Positions 36,931-47,168 of a stretch of DNA of 64,000 nucleotides are shown in pieces (position 1 is the first letter of the stretch; every line of letters begins with the position of its first letter). Source of the stretch: Caldisericum exile AZM16c01 (lineage in GTDB: Bacteria; Caldisericota; Caldisericia; Caldisericales; Caldisericaceae); NCBI RefSeq assembly GCF_000284335.1, contig NC_017096.1, positions 1,494,104 through 1,558,103 on the forward strand, given 5' to 3'. The notes beneath the pieces are model-generated. The model was not told the origin of the DNA. It was given only the letters and a program-made list of their open reading frames with translations, and did no database searches. The translations under genes and the position numbers were made by a program.

Positions 36931-37918
36931 AGAGGATATTCTTCAAAAGGATATTAGAGTTTCCATTGGAAGCCTTGCACTCCTTGGGTTAAAAGATGTA
37001 AAAGTTTTTGCAAAGCCAACAACAATTTACCTTATGGTTGAAGAGCGTTGCATGTTTAATTGCCTTTACTGTGCGCAGGCAAGGGAATCAAATGCAAATC
37101 TCGAAAACCTATCAAGGGTAACTTGGCCAAAAGAAACATTTAAAAATGTGCTTGATGCATTAATAAAACACAAAGATGATTACAGGCGTATTTGCTTTCA
37201 AGTTGTAAATGGAAGAAACTATTACGAAGACCTTGTTCAATTTTTAAAAGTTCTCAAAGTTTCGCAAATAAATGTGCCAATATCAATTTCGATAAGAGAA
37301 ACAAACATAAACCGCATAAGAGAAATGTTTTCCCTTGGGGTTGAGCGTATTGGTCTTCCTATTGATGTTGTATCAAAGGAACACTTCTCAAAAATTCGTG
37401 GAGGAAATTTTGAAAGCACATTCTCTTTTATTATAGATACGGCAAGGGAATTCAAAGGGAAAATTACAACACACATCATCGTCGGACTTAACGAGACCGA
37501 TTTTGAATTGTATGATGCGATGGAAAAGTTTTTTCACAATAATGTGCTTGTGTCATTATTTGCTTTCACGCCAATTAAAGGGACACCTTTCGAAAGTCAT
37601 CCGAAAGTCCCAATAGGGCGATATCGGAAATTTCAATTCGTAAGAGCACTATTCTTTAAACACATTCCCTTCGAGCCAATTTTTGAAAGTGGCGAACTTT
37701 CAGGAGTTAAAATCGATGCACCAAAAGAGAAAATTCTTGAACTTATAAGCGATCCTTCAAACTATATTACTCAGGGATGTCCAAACTGTAATAGACCTTT
37801 TTACAATGAAACTCCAGCGGGGCCATTATATAATTTCCCCACAAAACCCAGCGATACAAGTTTTGTTTTTAAGGACTTTGTAAAAGTTGTTTTTGATGGA
37901 AAAGTCGAATTCAACTGA
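36908..37918 (+). CDS. Radical SAM protein, biotin-synthase-related (LipS2-like candidate)
   Basis: 336 residues. The CxxxCxxC motif is EERCMFNCLYCAQARES, followed by LSRVTWP. CPNCNRPF near residue 300 offers more cysteines for an auxiliary iron-sulfur cluster, as lipoyl synthases need for sulfur donation. It resembles COG2516 and overlaps the first radical SAM gene by 23 bp, so equimolar expression is likely. The pair probably acts jointly; lipoyl synthesis is the leading hypothesis. No lipoylated carrier protein is encoded in the window. Confidence 0.65.
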   Translation: MSVVPLYKEDILQKDIRVSIGSLALLGLKDVKVFAKPTTIYLMVEERCMFNCLYCAQARESNANLENLSRVTWPKETFKNVLDALIKHKDDYRRICFQVVNGRNYYEDLVQFLKVLKVSQINVPISISIRETNINRIREMFSLGVERIGLPIDVVSKEHFSKIRGGNFESTFSFIIDTAREFKGKITTHIIVGLNETDFELYDAMEKFFHNNVLVSLFAFTPIKGTPFESHPKVPIGRYRKFQFVRALFFKHIPFEPIFESGELSGVKIDAPKEKILELISDPSNYITQGCPNCNRPFYNETPAGPLYNFPTKPSDTSFVFKDFVKVVFDGKVEFN

Positions 37919-39398
37919 TAGTAATCCCTTTAGGGATTTAATACTTCTTCTTGAAGTTTCCGTCTACCTTCATGACATTGGAAAACTTTCAAGATACTTT
38001 ATCTCATCTAAGGCAAAAGGCATAAAAGGGCTTGATTATCACGGACAAATTCTCTATATCGATTTTGCACTCAATAGGGTGCCCGATAACCTTTTACGGT
38101 TTTTAAATAGCGAAGTGTATAAAATTCTTCAAATTGATCCACAAAGTGCGCCATTTGAAATAGATTTTTCTTTAATTCATATGATCTGTGCCCATCATGG
38201 GTGTAATAGATGTTTAAGGAACCCTCCGTGCAAGCTCAAAGATAAAATTGAAGACTACAAAATTATGGAACTTCTTAAAACCCTTGACCATATGGATGCT
38301 TCAAACCCACTTGATTCAGGAAAACAGGGTTATAAAGAGGTATTCATTGATAGATTTTTTGAAAATCCAAAGAAGGTTGAAATCGAAAAACTCGATTCAT
38401 TAAGGATTGAGTTTTATGAGAAACTTGACTCTGCACTTTTAGAAGAAGGATTTGGAAGTAAGAATTTCAATATTAAAAATTTCCGAAGAAAAGTTTTAGA
38501 GTATTCCAAAGAGCCATTTTTAAAAGCACTTTCTGAAACAAGGCTTTTTGCAAATGACATAACGCTATTTGATCATTCACTTGCAACTGCAACCCTTTTT
38601 AAGATGTACCTCAGCGCATACTTTAATTTTCATATATCTCTTCCAAAGACTTTTTCGGAAGTAAATTATGTATTTATCAAATCTTATTCGGCCAACCCAT
38701 CCTTAATTGAAGAGGATCTCGCATTTTCAAACGTGATTATTAAAAATAGCAATTACATCATATTTCCATTTCCAAATCTTTTAAGCAAAAAAATTAAGAA
38801 TATCCTTAAAGAACTCATCGGAGATTTTGATGTGATAAAAGACCCATACGACCTTTTTCCACAATACAAAGAGTATCTGTTGTCCTTGAAGGTAAAAAAT
38901 ATTGAAGAAATAAAAGAAGGCTACACCTACAAAAAGGCAATTGAGGATGTTAAAAGGGTAATTTACTTTGCACTTCTAAAAGAAAAAGAGAATCTTGCTC
39001 AGAAACACAAGAGTTTTACAAGGCATATAAGAAATGTATCAAATGGTATAACAAAAGACAGGATAAACTTTGTAAAATTCCTAAAAAAACTTGTAGAATT
39101 AAAACGCCTTAAAAAACACCTTGATGCAGAGCCTTCAATTGAAAATATACGAAGTTTTCTTAAAGTATGCTCCTCAAATGAAATAGAGCCTCAAATTGAA
39201 GAATACTTCGACCTCATAACTTCCCCTATTCGTCCACCATCACCAATAGAGATGTCAAAGATGTTTTTGAAATACTATAGAAAAACACACTCATACAAAA
39301 AGGTGCTTAATCGCTTTGTTATCATAAGACCATTGACCCTTGGAAGATTAATCGCATTTAACCGCCTTATCCAGGACAAGCAAACAGCAACACATTAA
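37896..39398 (+). CDS. HD-domain protein resembling the N-terminal part of Cas10/Cmr2
   Basis: 500 residues, no signal peptide. HD-type metal ligands: YLHDIGKL (H26, D27), ICAHHG (H100, H101) and LDHMDASNP (D131, D134). A cysteine cluster, C103-C106-C112, follows the HH. NDITLFDHSLATATLFK (D226, H227, S228) matches the D-T-S-L-x-D-H-S-x-T-A segment of Cas10 proteins. Unlike Cas10, no GGDD palm motif follows; the C-terminal half is helical and basic. No other cas gene or CRISPR array is in the window. It overlaps the second radical SAM gene by 23 bp, so it belongs to that operon. Function unknown; phosphohydrolase or nuclease activity is likely from the HD ligands. Confidence 0.6.
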   Translation: MEKSNSTDSNPFRDLILLLEVSVYLHDIGKLSRYFISSKAKGIKGLDYHGQILYIDFALNRVPDNLLRFLNSEVYKILQIDPQSAPFEIDFSLIHMICAHHGCNRCLRNPPCKLKDKIEDYKIMELLKTLDHMDASNPLDSGKQGYKEVFIDRFFENPKKVEIEKLDSLRIEFYEKLDSALLEEGFGSKNFNIKNFRRKVLEYSKEPFLKALSETRLFANDITLFDHSLATATLFKMYLSAYFNFHISLPKTFSEVNYVFIKSYSANPSLIEEDLAFSNVIIKNSNYIIFPFPNLLSKKIKNILKELIGDFDVIKDPYDLFPQYKEYLLSLKVKNIEEIKEGYTYKKAIEDVKRVIYFALLKEKENLAQKHKSFTRHIRNVSNGITKDRINFVKFLKKLVELKRLKKHLDAEPSIENIRSFLKVCSSNEIEPQIEEYFDLITSPIRPPSPIEMSKMFLKYYRKTHSYKKVLNRFVIIRPLTLGRLIAFNRLIQDKQTATH

Positions 39399-39415
39399 AA
39401 ATGATCACCTTAAAA

Positions 39416-39502
39416 TTGTCCTTCCAAGAAGGATAAAAATAGTCATATTTGTCCTTTTAAAAAGGATAAATCTGTGATAAAATATCCTTGTAGGAGGGAT
39501 AA
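39416..39502 (+). promoter_or_regulatory. Three evenly spaced palindromes upstream of the AAA ATPase gene
   Basis: TTGTCCTT-N5-AAGGATAA occurs at 39416-39436 and 39449-39469. A looser TATCCTT-N5-AGGGATA at 39483-39501 overlaps the ribosome site. Their centres lie at 39426, 39459 and 39492, 33 bp apart each time. Constant arm, spacer and interval suggest cooperative repressor binding, perhaps autoregulation by the ATPase. Confidence 0.7.
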
Positions 39503-40780
39503 ATGAATACAGAAACCCTAAAAGAAGTGATTTATACAAACGAGCAATACATAAAAAAGTGGAAAGGAAAAATTATTGAAAGAGAAAATATCGTATTCCC
39601 AAAATCCATTGAAAAGGCAATAATTTTGTATGGCGTAAGAAGAAGCGGAAAGACTTTTATTCTTTTCAACCAATTCTTGAAACATGTTGATAAAGCAATC
39701 TATATAGATTTTGAAGACGATAGGCTCAATAACTTTAGAATGGAGGATTTCGAAAAGTTAAAGAGTGCAGCAATCGAATTAAAACCACACTTAGGAAGTG
39801 AAAAAATCCACTATTATCTTGATGAAATTCAAAATGTTAAGGGTTTTGAAAAATTTGTAAGAAGAGTTGTAGAAAGAGAAAATGCATCGGTAATTGTAAG
39901 CGGGTCATTGTCAAAGATAAGACCTGAACAGATATCTACAACTCTTAGAGGTAGATCTTGGAGTATTGAAATATTACCGTTTTCTTTTAGAGAGTATTTA
40001 AAAACACAATCCATCGATTTCGAAAATATTATCCTTATACCGGAGCAAAGAGCGATTCTAAAAAGAAGTTTTCGTGAATTCATTGCATGGGGAGGATTTC
40101 CAGAGGTTATACTTGCAAAAAACGAGTTTGAAAAGAAAAAAATCCTAAAAGAGTATTTTAATGCAATGTTCTTTAAAGACCTTGTTGAAAAATATGAAAT
40201 GACAAACATAACACTTTTGGAATTACTTCTTGATAAATTGTTTTCCTCATATTCAACAAGGCTATCTTTAACTTCTATATACAAGCAATACAAAGATAAG
40301 ATGCCTTTGTCGAAAGATTCTTTATATGACTATTATAAGAAGATCCTCGAAAGCATGCTAATTTTCGAGGTAAGAAAATTTTCTGAATCATCGTATAAGC
40401 GGGCAAGAAACCCTGCAAAAATATACCTTGTTGATGTTGGACTTGCAAAGGATACTACTTCGCAAAATATTGGAAAAAGAATGGAAAATGTTGTATTTAT
40501 TGAATTAAAAAGAAGGGGATATGACCTTTATTACTTTGATGAAAAAAGGGAATGCGACTTTATAGCTGTAAAAGATAAAGAATTAACACCAATTCAGGTG
40601 ACATATGAAATAAACGATACAAATAGGGAAAGAGAAATCGAGGGGATAGTTGAAGCATGCAAATTTTTAGGAGTTAAAAAGGGTTTAATCATAACCTACG
40701 ATGAGGAAGAAACATTTGAGATTCATGACATTGAAGTAGAAATTATTCCAATTTATAAGTGGTTAATTAGCCTGCGATAA
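39503..40780 (+). CDS. AAA ATPase with C-terminal DUF4143 domain
   Basis: 425 residues. Walker A GVRRSGKT (44-51), Walker B YYLDEIQ (D107, E108), sensor VSGSLSK. The C-terminal DUF4143 part ends with a PD-(D/E)xK-like set: [33 protein letters not shown]. This family is common and duplicated in thermophiles, with roles proposed in DNA transactions or toxin-like behaviour but none firmly established. Ribosome site TAGGAGGG. Preceded by three operator-like palindromes. Its 3' end overlaps the convergent uvrA gene by 18 bp. Confidence 0.85.
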   Translation: MNTETLKEVIYTNEQYIKKWKGKIIERENIVFPKSIEKAIILYGVRRSGKTFILFNQFLKHVDKAIYIDFEDDRLNNFRMEDFEKLKSAAIELKPHLGSEKIHYYLDEIQNVKGFEKFVRRVVERENASVIVSGSLSKIRPEQISTTLRGRSWSIEILPFSFREYLKTQSIDFENIILIPEQRAILKRSFREFIAWGGFPEVILAKNEFEKKKILKEYFNAMFFKDLVEKYEMTNITLLELLLDKLFSSYSTRLSLTSIYKQYKDKMPLSKDSLYDYYKKILESMLIFEVRKFSESSYKRARNPAKIYLVDVGLAKDTTSQNIGKRMENVVFIELKRRGYDLYYFDEKRECDFIAVKDKELTPIQVTYEINDTNREREIEGIVEACKFLGVKKGLIITYDEEETFEIHDIEVEIIPIYKWLISLR

Positions 40781-43594
40781 AACCTTTTTGAGGTATTGCC
40801 CTGTGTAGGATCTGGGGTTATTTGCAATTTCTTCAGGAGTGCCAGTTGCAACAACATATCCTCCACGCTCGCCACCCTCAGGACCAAGGTCGATAATATA
40901 ATCTGCAGATTTTATAACATCAAGATTGTGCTCAATTATAATAACCGTATTCCCTTGATTAACAAGCCTTTGAAGGACATCAATGAGTTTATGAACATCT
41001 GCAAAATGCAAGCCAGTTGTAGGTTCATCAAGAAAGTAAACGGTTCTTCCGGTGCCTCTTTTTTGAAGTTCTGCTGCAAGTTTTACACGTTGCGCTTCAC
41101 CCCCTGATAGTGTTGTTGCTGACTGTCCTAATTTTATATACCCTAACCCTACATCGTCAAGGAACTGTAATTTTCGTTTTATTTCAGGGATATTTTCAAA
41201 GAAGGATAGTGCTTCTTTTACGCTCATTTCAAGCACATCTGCTATACTTTTCCCCTTGTATTTTATTTCAAGGGTTTCTCTGTTATATCGCTTTCCGTGA
41301 CACACTTCGCATGGCACATATACATCAGGTAAGAATTGCATTTCAACTTTTATGTAGCCGTTCCCTTCACATGCTTCACATCTTCCACCTGGCACGTTAA
41401 AACTAAACCTCCCAGCCTTATAACCCCTTGCCTTTGACTCAGGCAAACTTGCAAAAAGTTCTCTTATTGGAGTAAATACACCTGTGTAAGTTGCAGGATT
41501 CGAGCGAGGCGTTCTTCCAATAGGAGATTGATCAACCATTACAACTTTATCGATATATTCAATACCTTCAATTTTATCGTATTTTCCCGGCTCTTCCTTT
41601 GACTTGTAGAGTTTTTTCATAAGAGCCTTGTAAAGGATATCGTAAATGAGTGTTGATTTTCCAGAGCCAGATACACCTGTAACGCAAATAAATGTATGAA
41701 GTGGAAATTGGACATCGATATTTTTGAGGTTATGTTCCCGTGCACCTTTTACAACAAGAAATTCACCGTTTCCTTTTCTTCGCTCACTTGGGACAGGAAT
41801 CTTTAATTCACCTTTAAGGTACTGCCCCGTTAGGGAGCGCTTTTCATTTATTATATCTTGAAGAGAACCTGTTTTTACAACATAGCCACCCTCTTCACCT
41901 GCGTAAGGGCCAATATCAATAATATAATCTGCCTCCCTTATCGTCTCTTCGTCGTGTTCAACGACAATCACTGTATTGCCAAGATCCCTTAATTCTTTTA
42001 AGGTATTGAGGAGTTTATCAGTATCCCTTGGGTGAAGCCCAATCGATGGCTCATCAAGGACATATAATACGCCAACAAGTTTTGAACCAACCTGTGTTGC
42101 AAGGCGAATCCTTTGTGCCTCACCTCCTGCAAGTGTTTCAGATGGTCTATCCAACGTTAAATACGAAAGCCCCACATCAAGTAAAAATTTGAGTCTGTTC
42201 TTAATTTCCTTTATAATTTGGTGTGATATCATCCGCTCTTTTTCGGTTAGTTTCTTCTCTAAATTTATAAAAAACCTATACGCGTGCCCAACGGACATAC
42301 TCGTTAAATCGGCAATATTTATTCCATCTACCGTAATTGCAAGGGCTTCACTCCTAAGCCTTTTTCCATGGCAAACAGGACACTCAACTCGCCTCATAAA
42401 CTTTTCGTACTCCTCTTTCATATTTTCAGATTCGGTCTCGTTATAGCGCCTCTTAAGAAGATTTACTATCCCTTCAAAATATGTTGAGAAACTGTAAACT
42501 TCACCATTTTTAGATGTGACCTTTACGGGAGTTTTACCTTCAGTTCCATAGAAAATGATGTCAAGTTCTTCTTTTGAAAGTTCTTTTAAGGGTTTGTAGG
42601 TATCAATTCCGTATCTTCTTGCAACTTGCAAAAGGATCTGAAAGGTGTATGTATCAAAACCCCTAAAACCTGGAATTTGAATTGCGCCTTCTTCAAGACT
42701 TAAATTCCAATCACGCACAATGAGGTCTGGATCTGGTTCAATTTTAAAGCCGAGCCCAGAGCATTCAGGACATGCTCCATATGGTGAATTAAACGAAAAT
42801 AAACGTGGTTCAATTTCCTCGATTGAAAACCCGCACACAGGACATGCAAATTTCGAAGAGTAGATATACTCCATTCCATCTTCGTCCCTAACCTTTACAA
42901 CGTATACGCCTTCTTCAAGTGCAAGTTCAATTGAATCTTCTATGCGACTCTTCTCGTCAGTAACCACAACAACCCTATCCACAACAAGGTCAATATCGTG
43001 TTTTTTATTCTTATCAAGGGGGATTTCTTCTTGAAGGGAATACATATTCCCGTCGACACGCACCCTCACATATCCCTTTTTGAGGTATTTTTCAAAGAGA
43101 GCCTTGTATTCGCCTTTCCTTCCCCTTACAAGAGGTGCAAGGATTTCGATTTTTTTGTGCGCAAGGTTTTTAAATATCTGTTCAACAATTTCATCAGGTG
43201 TTTGTTTTTTTATCTCTGTGCCGTCATTTGGACAATGAGGAACACCAATGCGCGCATAGAGAAGCCTTAAATAATCGTAAATTTCAGTCATTGTGCCAAC
43301 AGTTGATCGGGGATTTTTGCTTGCACTCTTTTGATCAATTGCAATCGCAGGAGAAAGCCCATCAATCACATCAACATCGGGTTTTTCCATAAGGCCTATA
43401 AATTGCCTTGCGTATGCAGAAAGCGACTCAACATAGCGCCTCTGTCCTTCTGCATAGATTGTGTCAAAAGCAAGAGATGATTTACCTGAGCCTGAAACAC
43501 CTGTTATTACAACAAGTTTATTTCGGGGGATTGTGAGGGTGATATTTTTAAGATTATGGACCCTTGCCCCTTTTATAAAGATATCATCTCTCAT
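40763..43594 (-). CDS. uvrA: Excinuclease ABC subunit A
   Basis: 943 residues. Two ABC ATPase halves: [25 protein letters not shown] near 32-56 and [13 protein letters not shown] near 635; two signature motifs ([24 protein letters not shown]); zinc modules [18 protein letters not shown] and [16 protein letters not shown]. UvrA finds DNA damage with UvrB in nucleotide excision repair. The chosen ATG (MRDDIFIKG) overlaps the upstream membrane-protein stop by 11 bp; the frame is open 10 codons further. No uvrB or uvrC here. Confidence 0.96.
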   Translation of the reverse strand: MRDDIFIKGARVHNLKNITLTIPRNKLVVITGVSGSGKSSLAFDTIYAEGQRRYVESLSAYARQFIGLMEKPDVDVIDGLSPAIAIDQKSASKNPRSTVGTMTEIYDYLRLLYARIGVPHCPNDGTEIKKQTPDEIVEQIFKNLAHKKIEILAPLVRGRKGEYKALFEKYLKKGYVRVRVDGNMYSLQEEIPLDKNKKHDIDLVVDRVVVVTDEKSRIEDSIELALEEGVYVVKVRDEDGMEYIYSSKFACPVCGFSIEEIEPRLFSFNSPYGACPECSGLGFKIEPDPDLIVRDWNLSLEEGAIQIPGFRGFDTYTFQILLQVARRYGIDTYKPLKELSKEELDIIFYGTEGKTPVKVTSKNGEVYSFSTYFEGIVNLLKRRYNETESENMKEEYEKFMRRVECPVCHGKRLRSEALAITVDGINIADLTSMSVGHAYRFFINLEKKLTEKERMISHQIIKEIKNRLKFLLDVGLSYLTLDRPSETLAGGEAQRIRLATQVGSKLVGVLYVLDEPSIGLHPRDTDKLLNTLKELRDLGNTVIVVEHDEETIREADYIIDIGPYAGEEGGYVVKTGSLQDIINEKRSLTGQYLKGELKIPVPSERRKGNGEFLVVKGAREHNLKNIDVQFPLHTFICVTGVSGSGKSTLIYDILYKALMKKLYKSKEEPGKYDKIEGIEYIDKVVMVDQSPIGRTPRSNPATYTGVFTPIRELFASLPESKARGYKAGRFSFNVPGGRCEACEGNGYIKVEMQFLPDVYVPCEVCHGKRYNRETLEIKYKGKSIADVLEMSVKEALSFFENIPEIKRKLQFLDDVGLGYIKLGQSATTLSGGEAQRVKLAAELQKRGTGRTVYFLDEPTTGLHFADVHKLIDVLQRLVNQGNTVIIIEHNLDVIKSADYIIDLGPEGGERGGYVVATGTPEEIANNPRSYTGQYLKKVLSQAN

Positions 43595-44363
43595 ATTCTG
43601 AAATCCACACAAAGAAATACACAAAAATTATTACGGATATGTAATTCAAAATTATAGGTACGAGAACCTCAGAGGAGGCAATTGCCCCAAAAACAGAGAC
43701 AACTGCAACAATAATTGAGTAAATACTCCCAATTGTAAGAGAGGCTCTAAAATATTTTTTGAAGTCCAAAAGGCTTCTTTTTACGGCTTCTAAAAACGGA
43801 TATTCAGTCAGCTCAAATGGTAGCCTTGCAAAAAGCACCATAGGGATTACTTGGCTTATGAAGATTAAAACAATTACCATATGAATGTCCTGAAGAATAT
43901 TCAGCACAGGAATCATAACGAAATAGTTTATAATAAACTTCAAAATAACAATTGAAAGAATGCCGTAAAATGGGTTTATGGTAGAAAAGTTTTGCATAAA
44001 CGGAATGCTTGCAAGGAATACTGTTTCAACGCCAATATATGTAACTGGGAGGAATATATTAAAAACCTGTGAAAGAAAACTGGGCATAGTGGACGCAAAA
44101 AGTCTTAGGATAAAAACAACTGAATTTAATAGCAGCGAAACAAGGAATAGTTCTTTTACTTTATCTTTTTCAATAAGAGTAATTAAAAGAAGGATTAACG
44201 AACTCAATATGTACTGGCCCAAAATTGTAAGCGTTGAACCTACATACCACACTTCGGTTCTAAAACTCAAATATCGGTTAAGAATTACAGTAAGTGTAGG
44301 AATAATCGCTATAAGCAGTGCCTCAAAAAAAATTCTTTTGGATACCTTAATAATTTTGTCCAT
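43584..44363 (-). CDS. Polytopic membrane protein of unknown function
   Basis: 259 residues with about seven hydrophobic helices and a short cytoplasmic loop ([29 protein letters not shown]) reminiscent of DUF/YesL- or Yip-like bacterial membrane proteins. No transport signature recognised. Ribosome site GGGAG. Overlaps uvrA by 11 bp, so the two are cotranscribed. Confidence 0.7.
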   Translation of the reverse strand: MDKIIKVSKRIFFEALLIAIIPTLTVILNRYLSFRTEVWYVGSTLTILGQYILSSLILLLITLIEKDKVKELFLVSLLLNSVVFILRLFASTMPSFLSQVFNIFLPVTYIGVETVFLASIPFMQNFSTINPFYGILSIVILKFIINYFVMIPVLNILQDIHMVIVLIFISQVIPMVLFARLPFELTEYPFLEAVKRSLLDFKKYFRASLTIGSIYSIIVAVVSVFGAIASSEVLVPIILNYISVIIFVYFFVWISEYER

Positions 44364-44540
44364 TTTTTAACTCCCGCAAATAATAATTATAAGGTAAATT
44401 ATAGTTTTTACAAGTACTTTTTAAAAATTTTCGACACCTTTTACATATTATTAGGCGAGGAAAGATTTTAAGCGCTAAAAATTTTCCTAAGAAAATTAAT
44501 GTGGATAAAAATTTTAATTTTAAAATTTTGTGTATTTGTA

Positions 44541-44546
44541 TATAAT
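44541..44546 (+). promoter_or_regulatory. -10 box of the PadR-parAB operon
   Basis: TATAAT 28 bp before the ATG at 44575, with GGTTGGGGTG as ribosome site between. The -35 region is AT-rich without a clear hexamer. Confidence 0.5.
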
Positions 44547-44574
44547 TATAAAAATTTATAGGTTGGGGTGAAAA

Positions 44575-44961
44575 ATGTTAGAAAACATTTTTAGAAAAAA
44601 GGGAAAGAATTTATTTATTACGAGTTTTTTTGGCTCTAAGGAGTTTTTGTATTTTTATATTCTTCACCTTCTAAGTGAAAGAGATATGTATGGTGAGGAA
44701 ATTTCCAAAGCAATACTCATTGTCTCACGGGGCACTTGGTATCCAAATCCTGGATTCATATACCCCGTGCTTAAGAAGTTAAGTGTAAGCGGCTATATAA
44801 AGGGTGATTGGGTTATAGGAGAATCAAAACACCCACGCCTTGTTTATAAGATTACTGAAAAAGGTAAAACTTACTACAGAACTTTAAGAAAGGATTGGAA
44901 AGAAGGTATCAAAGAGTTTATTGAAATTTTGAGGTTAATTGATGAGGAGGGTTTATTATGA
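44575..44961 (+). CDS. PadR-family transcriptional regulator
   Basis: 128 residues. A winged-helix core typical of PadR (LYFYILHLLSERDMYGEEIS, WYPNPGFIYPVLKKLSVSGYI, RLVYKITEKGKTYY) and a short C-terminal dimerisation helix. PadR proteins are usually ligand-responsive repressors of their own operon. Its stop overlaps the phosphoesterase start by 4 bp (ATGA), and that gene overlaps parA likewise. So the regulator probably controls a four-gene operon with parAB. Confidence 0.85.
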   Translation: MLENIFRKKGKNLFITSFFGSKEFLYFYILHLLSERDMYGEEISKAILIVSRGTWYPNPGFIYPVLKKLSVSGYIKGDWVIGESKHPRLVYKITEKGKTYYRTLRKDWKEGIKEFIEILRLIDEEGLL

Positions 44962-45491
44962 AAATTGGCGTTATTTCGGACATTCACGGTGATTTTTTAT
45001 CGCTTAGGACGGTTTTTACGGAATTGGAAAAATTAGATATTAGCCTTGTGCTTGTTTTAGGCGACGTGCTCTATCATGGACCGAGAAACCCAATACCAGA
45101 GGGGTATAACCCAATGGGAGTTGCAGAACTTATAAATAACGCTCCCTTCAACTTCATCTTTGTGAAAGGCAATTGCGATGCAGATGTAGATCAACTTATG
45201 ATAAAATACCCAATGCTTCAAGAATTTGCACTTGTGCACATTGAAGAAGCTACACTCCTTTTAACACACGGAGATAGGATTGAAGACTTTGAAAATTTTA
45301 TGGAAAAATATAAAGGCGTAAAGGCACTTTTAACAGGACACACCCATATACCTGTTGTCGAAGAAAATAAATTCGGACTTCATATTAATCCAGGTTCAAT
45401 AAGTTTACCAAAGGGCTCATCAAAGAAATCATTCGCAATTCTTGATATTGAAAAAGATAAATTTCTTGTAGAATTTAAGGAGATAGTATGA
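44958..45491 (+). CDS. Metallophosphoesterase (YfcE/MJ0936 type)
   Basis: 177 residues. Metal ligands in GVISDIHGD, VLGDVLYHGPRN, VKGNCDAD, LLTHGD and GHTHIP, complete for a calcineurin-like fold. Closest in pattern to YfcE, a broad phosphodiesterase. GGAGGG precedes the start inside the PadR gene. A role in a ParAB operon is not known. Confidence 0.88.
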   Translation: MKIGVISDIHGDFLSLRTVFTELEKLDISLVLVLGDVLYHGPRNPIPEGYNPMGVAELINNAPFNFIFVKGNCDADVDQLMIKYPMLQEFALVHIEEATLLLTHGDRIEDFENFMEKYKGVKALLTGHTHIPVVEENKFGLHINPGSISLPKGSSKKSFAILDIEKDKFLVEFKEIV

Positions 45492-46249
45492 TAACAATAA
45501 CGATTGCAAATCAGAAAGGCGGTGTTGGTAAGACAACAACTGCGGTAAATCTTGCTTCCTTCATCGCAAGGAAGAATTTTAAAACCCTTCTTGTTGATCT
45601 TGACCCTCAGGCAAACTCGACTTTTGTTTTTCTTGACAATCCTGCAAAATTAAGCACCTATTCAATTTTTGTAGAGGAGGAGGTTGATCCAACGGGCATT
45701 ATCCATGAAACCGCAGTCCCAAATCTATTTTTGATGCCTTCGTCAATTCACCTTGCAAAAGTTGAAAGGGCCCTTGCAGGAGTTTTCGATGCACCTCTTA
45801 AATTAAGAAGGATTATGGGAAAAATTGCAAACATGTTCAGTTTTGTAATCATTGATACACCCCCATCCTTAGGTCTTCTTACAGTAAATGCGCTTACCAC
45901 ATCTGATTTCGTAGTAATACCTATTACACCATCACCTTGGGCACTTGAAGGCGTGCAAGACTTTTTGGACACTTTCGAAGGTGTAAAAGAAACATTTAAT
46001 GAGAGACTAAAAATTTTAGGTGTTCTTATAACAATGTTTGACACAAGGACTACACTTTCCAAAGATGCCTCATTAAAAATAAAGGAACTCTTTGGAGACC
46101 TTGTTTTTGAAGAGCCAATTGCAAGAAGCGTACGCCTTGAGGAAAGTCCTGCATTTAGAGAGGACATCTTTACTTTTGCACCAGATTCAAAAGGAGCGCA
46201 TGCTTATGCCATCTTCGGCGAAAGTGTTTTAAAAAGATTAGGAAAGTAG
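45488..46249 (+). CDS. parA: ParA/Soj-type chromosome-partitioning ATPase
   Basis: 253 residues. Deviant Walker A ANQKGGVGKTTTAVNLA, LVDLDPQANST and VIIDTPPSLGLLTVNAL. No N-terminal helix-turn-helix extension, so chromosomal Soj-like rather than P1-type. Followed by parB after 7 bp. Overlaps the phosphoesterase gene by 4 bp. Confidence 0.93.
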   Translation: MITITIANQKGGVGKTTTAVNLASFIARKNFKTLLVDLDPQANSTFVFLDNPAKLSTYSIFVEEEVDPTGIIHETAVPNLFLMPSSIHLAKVERALAGVFDAPLKLRRIMGKIANMFSFVIIDTPPSLGLLTVNALTTSDFVVIPITPSPWALEGVQDFLDTFEGVKETFNERLKILGVLITMFDTRTTLSKDASLKIKELFGDLVFEEPIARSVRLEESPAFREDIFTFAPDSKGAHAYAIFGESVLKRLGK

Positions 46250-46256
46250 GTGAAAA

Positions 46257-47168
46257 ATGGAATCAAAAAAAGGCTTACCAAAAGATTTTAACCTCCGATT
46301 TGATAAGGGCTATGTTGAAGAACTTGCAAATGAAAAAATCAAGGCAAAAGTGATTGAACTAAACGTAGAAGATATAATTACAGATCCAAACCAGCCGAGA
46401 AAAACTTTTAATGAGGAGAGTTTAAAAGAACTTGCAGAAAGCATTGAAAAGCATGGTGTTTTAGAACCAATTCTTGTGCGTAAGGTTGGCACAAAATATA
46501 TGATTGTTGCAGGTGAAAGAAGATTCAGGGCAACTCTTCTACTCAAAAAAGATACAATTCCTGCAATTGTGATAGATCCAAAAAGTGAAAGCATTGTAAG
46601 GGAAATCCAGATCGTCGAAAATTTGCAAAGAGAGGACATTTCGCCAATTGAACGCGCAAAGGCAATTTATGAATACCTGAAGCCCTACGCAAAGGATAAA
46701 AATGTTAAAACACTTCTTATAAATTACAGAATGGGAAGGAGTGTCCCCGAAGATTTTGCGCTCACCGTGAGCGCACTGTGTAAAGCAATAGGAAAAACAC
46801 CAATTACGCTTATTCGTTGGATTAGTCTTCTTGATTTGCCCGAGGAGATACAGAAGAAAATTGACGATCCGAATTCACCTTTGACATCAAAACATGTTGA
46901 AAGCTTACTTAAGGTAAAGGACCTCGATGTGATTAAAAAGGTCGTAAGAGTAATTGAGGAAAATGAACTTTCCTCTGATGATGTTGCAAATGTTGTAAGC
47001 ACATTAAAACACTTTAAACCTGCAAGCCTCAAAGGTGCAATAAAGAGTATAGAAAATGCAATTAATTTAATCGATTTTGTAGATGATAAAAACAGGGAAA
47101 CGTTAAAAGAAGAACTTAAAATCCTAAAAGACCTTGTAATGGAATTGGAAGAGAAGTTAAGGGACTGA
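46257..47168 (+). CDS. parB: ParB-family partition protein
   Basis: 303 residues. The N-terminal CTPase core has DPNQPRKTFNEESLKELAESIEKHGVLEPILVR in pattern and GERRFRAT; QIVENLQREDISPIERA leads into the helix-turn-helix; the C-terminus is a helical dimerisation domain. ParB spreads from parS sites and works with ParA in chromosome segregation. Between the ParB box and the helix-turn-helix the sequence is longer than in typical Spo0J (the YAKDKNVKTLLINYRMGRSV stretch). No parS-like GTTTCACGTGAAAC sequence is visible. The end overlaps the convergent prepilin gene by 12 bp. Confidence 0.9.
   Translation: MESKKGLPKDFNLRFDKGYVEELANEKIKAKVIELNVEDIITDPNQPRKTFNEESLKELAESIEKHGVLEPILVRKVGTKYMIVAGERRFRATLLLKKDTIPAIVIDPKSESIVREIQIVENLQREDISPIERAKAIYEYLKPYAKDKNVKTLLINYRMGRSVPEDFALTVSALCKAIGKTPITLIRWISLLDLPEEIQKKIDDPNSPLTSKHVESLLKVKDLDVIKKVVRVIEENELSSDDVANVVSTLKHFKPASLKGAIKSIENAINLIDFVDDKNRETLKEELKILKDLVMELEEKLRD

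Noticed and set aside
37896-39398. Type III CRISPR effector Cas10
   Set aside because: The GGDD cyclase/palm motif and all Cas10 partners are missing, so only a distant resemblance is claimed.
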